Origin: Climacium dendroides
Taxonomy: Eukaryota; Streptophyta; Bryopsida; Hypnales; Climaciaceae
NCBI GenBank assembly: GCA_950106755.1
Contig: OX467091.1
Coordinates: forward strand, 24,445,538-24,509,537
Length of the DNA: 64,000 nt
Direction: 5' to 3'
This document shows positions 63,132 through 64,000 of this stretch, in pieces; position 1 is the first letter of the stretch; each line of letters begins with the position of its first letter. The notes beneath the pieces are model-generated. The model made no database searches and was not told the DNA's origin. It saw nothing but the letters and a program-made list of their open reading frames with translations. Both the position numbers and the translations under genes were made by a program.

Positions 63132-63942
63132 CTAGGGGATGATGCTTGCTATGCTACGCATTCATTGTATCACATATTAGTAAAATTTTAATGTATTTGA
63201 ATAAAATGCATGATAATGATTTCAATAAGTCTTTAAAATAATTATTTTAAATATTTTGTTAAAATATTTTCAATCATGCATACATAGAAATCGTATTTTC
63301 ACACAATGTGATATTACAGAAATAGAGTAGCAGTTTGCAATCACTTCTATAATATCACTTTTTACAAAAGGTGATATTATAGAAATAATATAGTGGTTGC
63401 AATTAAGGTGATATTAAATAGGATCCATAGGATGATATTATAGAGGTAGCAAATCCATTGTTTCTTTTGGCTTTACACGGCTTTACACTTCTATGATTTT
63501 GTGCTTTTGTGAGCTTTAAGCTTTCATGATTTCAATTTTCTATTGCTACTACCAAATGATTTTGAAAAATTTATTCAATTGAAGTGATTTTGGATTTCAC
63601 AACAATTAAGTTGTTCACAAAGTTTTTGAAATTTATAAGTTTTTCTTTTCAATTCTTCAATTTGGGTTGCCATTTTTTGTAACAATGGAGTCAAATTTCT
63701 AATGCATTCTAATGTATGTGTATCTTTTATAAAATTTACCATTGCATATGTATCATTCATCATTCAATAAATTTCTATTGTATATTTTATTATATGCTTA
63801 CTTATAAAAGAATTATACAAAGATTTTAGTCATTTTTATTTGAAGATTTATTGAAATTTTTGTTCTGCATTCTATCTAATACATAAAAATTCTTATAAAA
63901 TTCTAATGACGAATGCGTAGCATAGCAAGCGCCAACTGCTAG
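63132..63942 (-). mobile_element. ~810-bp TIR element, copy C
   Basis: Reverse orientation of copies A and B. The ends ctaggggatgatgcttgctatgc and its inverse (agcatagcaagcgccaactgctag) form ~30-bp TIRs with TA on both sides (63130-63131, 63943-63944). It carries the 62-codon frame at 63763-63575 on the minus strand. The ~50 bp outside its CTAGGGG end matches the flank of copies A and B. Confidence 0.85.
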
Positions 63943-64000
63943 TAATAAGTATAAAAATACAAATTATGAAATGATTCCATGTTTTTTCATACTTTCATTT

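Noticed and set aside
1..64000. CRISPR array, rRNA, tRNA or bacterial operon
   Set aside because: No regularly spaced repeats, cloverleaf-like sequence or closely packed co-directional intronless genes were found.

Overview
The window is nuclear DNA of a land plant. The evidence is split genes with many short exons and GT-AG introns, plant-type homologues (a DNA polymerase delta catalytic subunit, a plastid HEAGH membrane protein, a trihelix/AT-hook protein), Copia LTR remnants with plant-type primer sites, and AT-rich repeat-filled spacers. Small introns and a Tc1-type transposon would fit a seedless plant or gymnosperm, but I cannot place the species. No rRNA, tRNA, CRISPR or bacterial-type operon was seen.

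Layout. 1-8.3 kb: AT-rich repeat DNA with no gene. 8.4-14.4 kb (+): an unrecognised four-exon gene encoding 218 residues. 15.6-25.6 kb (-): POLD1, 30 exons and 1,088 codons, all joined in phase, with an E2F-type site upstream. 26.1-30.2 kb: repeats. 30.2-34.4 kb: a nest of long-inverted-repeat (foldback) elements and a complete Tc1/mariner element with TA duplications and a decayed transposase. 34.4-35.05 kb (-): a Copia fragment (one LTR, primer site, start of gag). 35.1-37.7 kb (-): SEC20, eight exons, with an unusual lumenal tail ending HEEL. 38.4-39.1 kb: another long inverted repeat. 39.6-46.6 kb (-): TFIIIC subunit 5, 15 exons, one intron of which looks like a U12-type AT-AC intron. 47.15-49.2 kb: a small MITE and two tandem copies of an ~810-bp TIR element; a third copy lies at 63.1-63.9 kb. 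50.8-53.3 kb (+): a peroxisomal dienoyl-CoA isomerase ending SKL. 53.8-55.0 kb (+): trihelix/AT-hook protein. 57.3-62.7 kb (-): plastid HEAGH protein, seven exons. 62.8 kb: 3' end of a Copia element (polypurine tract and LTR start).

The genes are unrelated housekeeping and regulatory loci (replication, Golgi-ER SNARE traffic, Pol III transcription, peroxisomal beta-oxidation, plastid proteolysis). They are not a cluster. Each exon model was joined by hand using splice sites, phase and known family sequence; none is confirmed by transcripts. The best leads are the AT-AC intron, the HEEL-tailed SEC20, one repeat family found antisense inside introns of three different genes, and the foldback/Tc1 nest.
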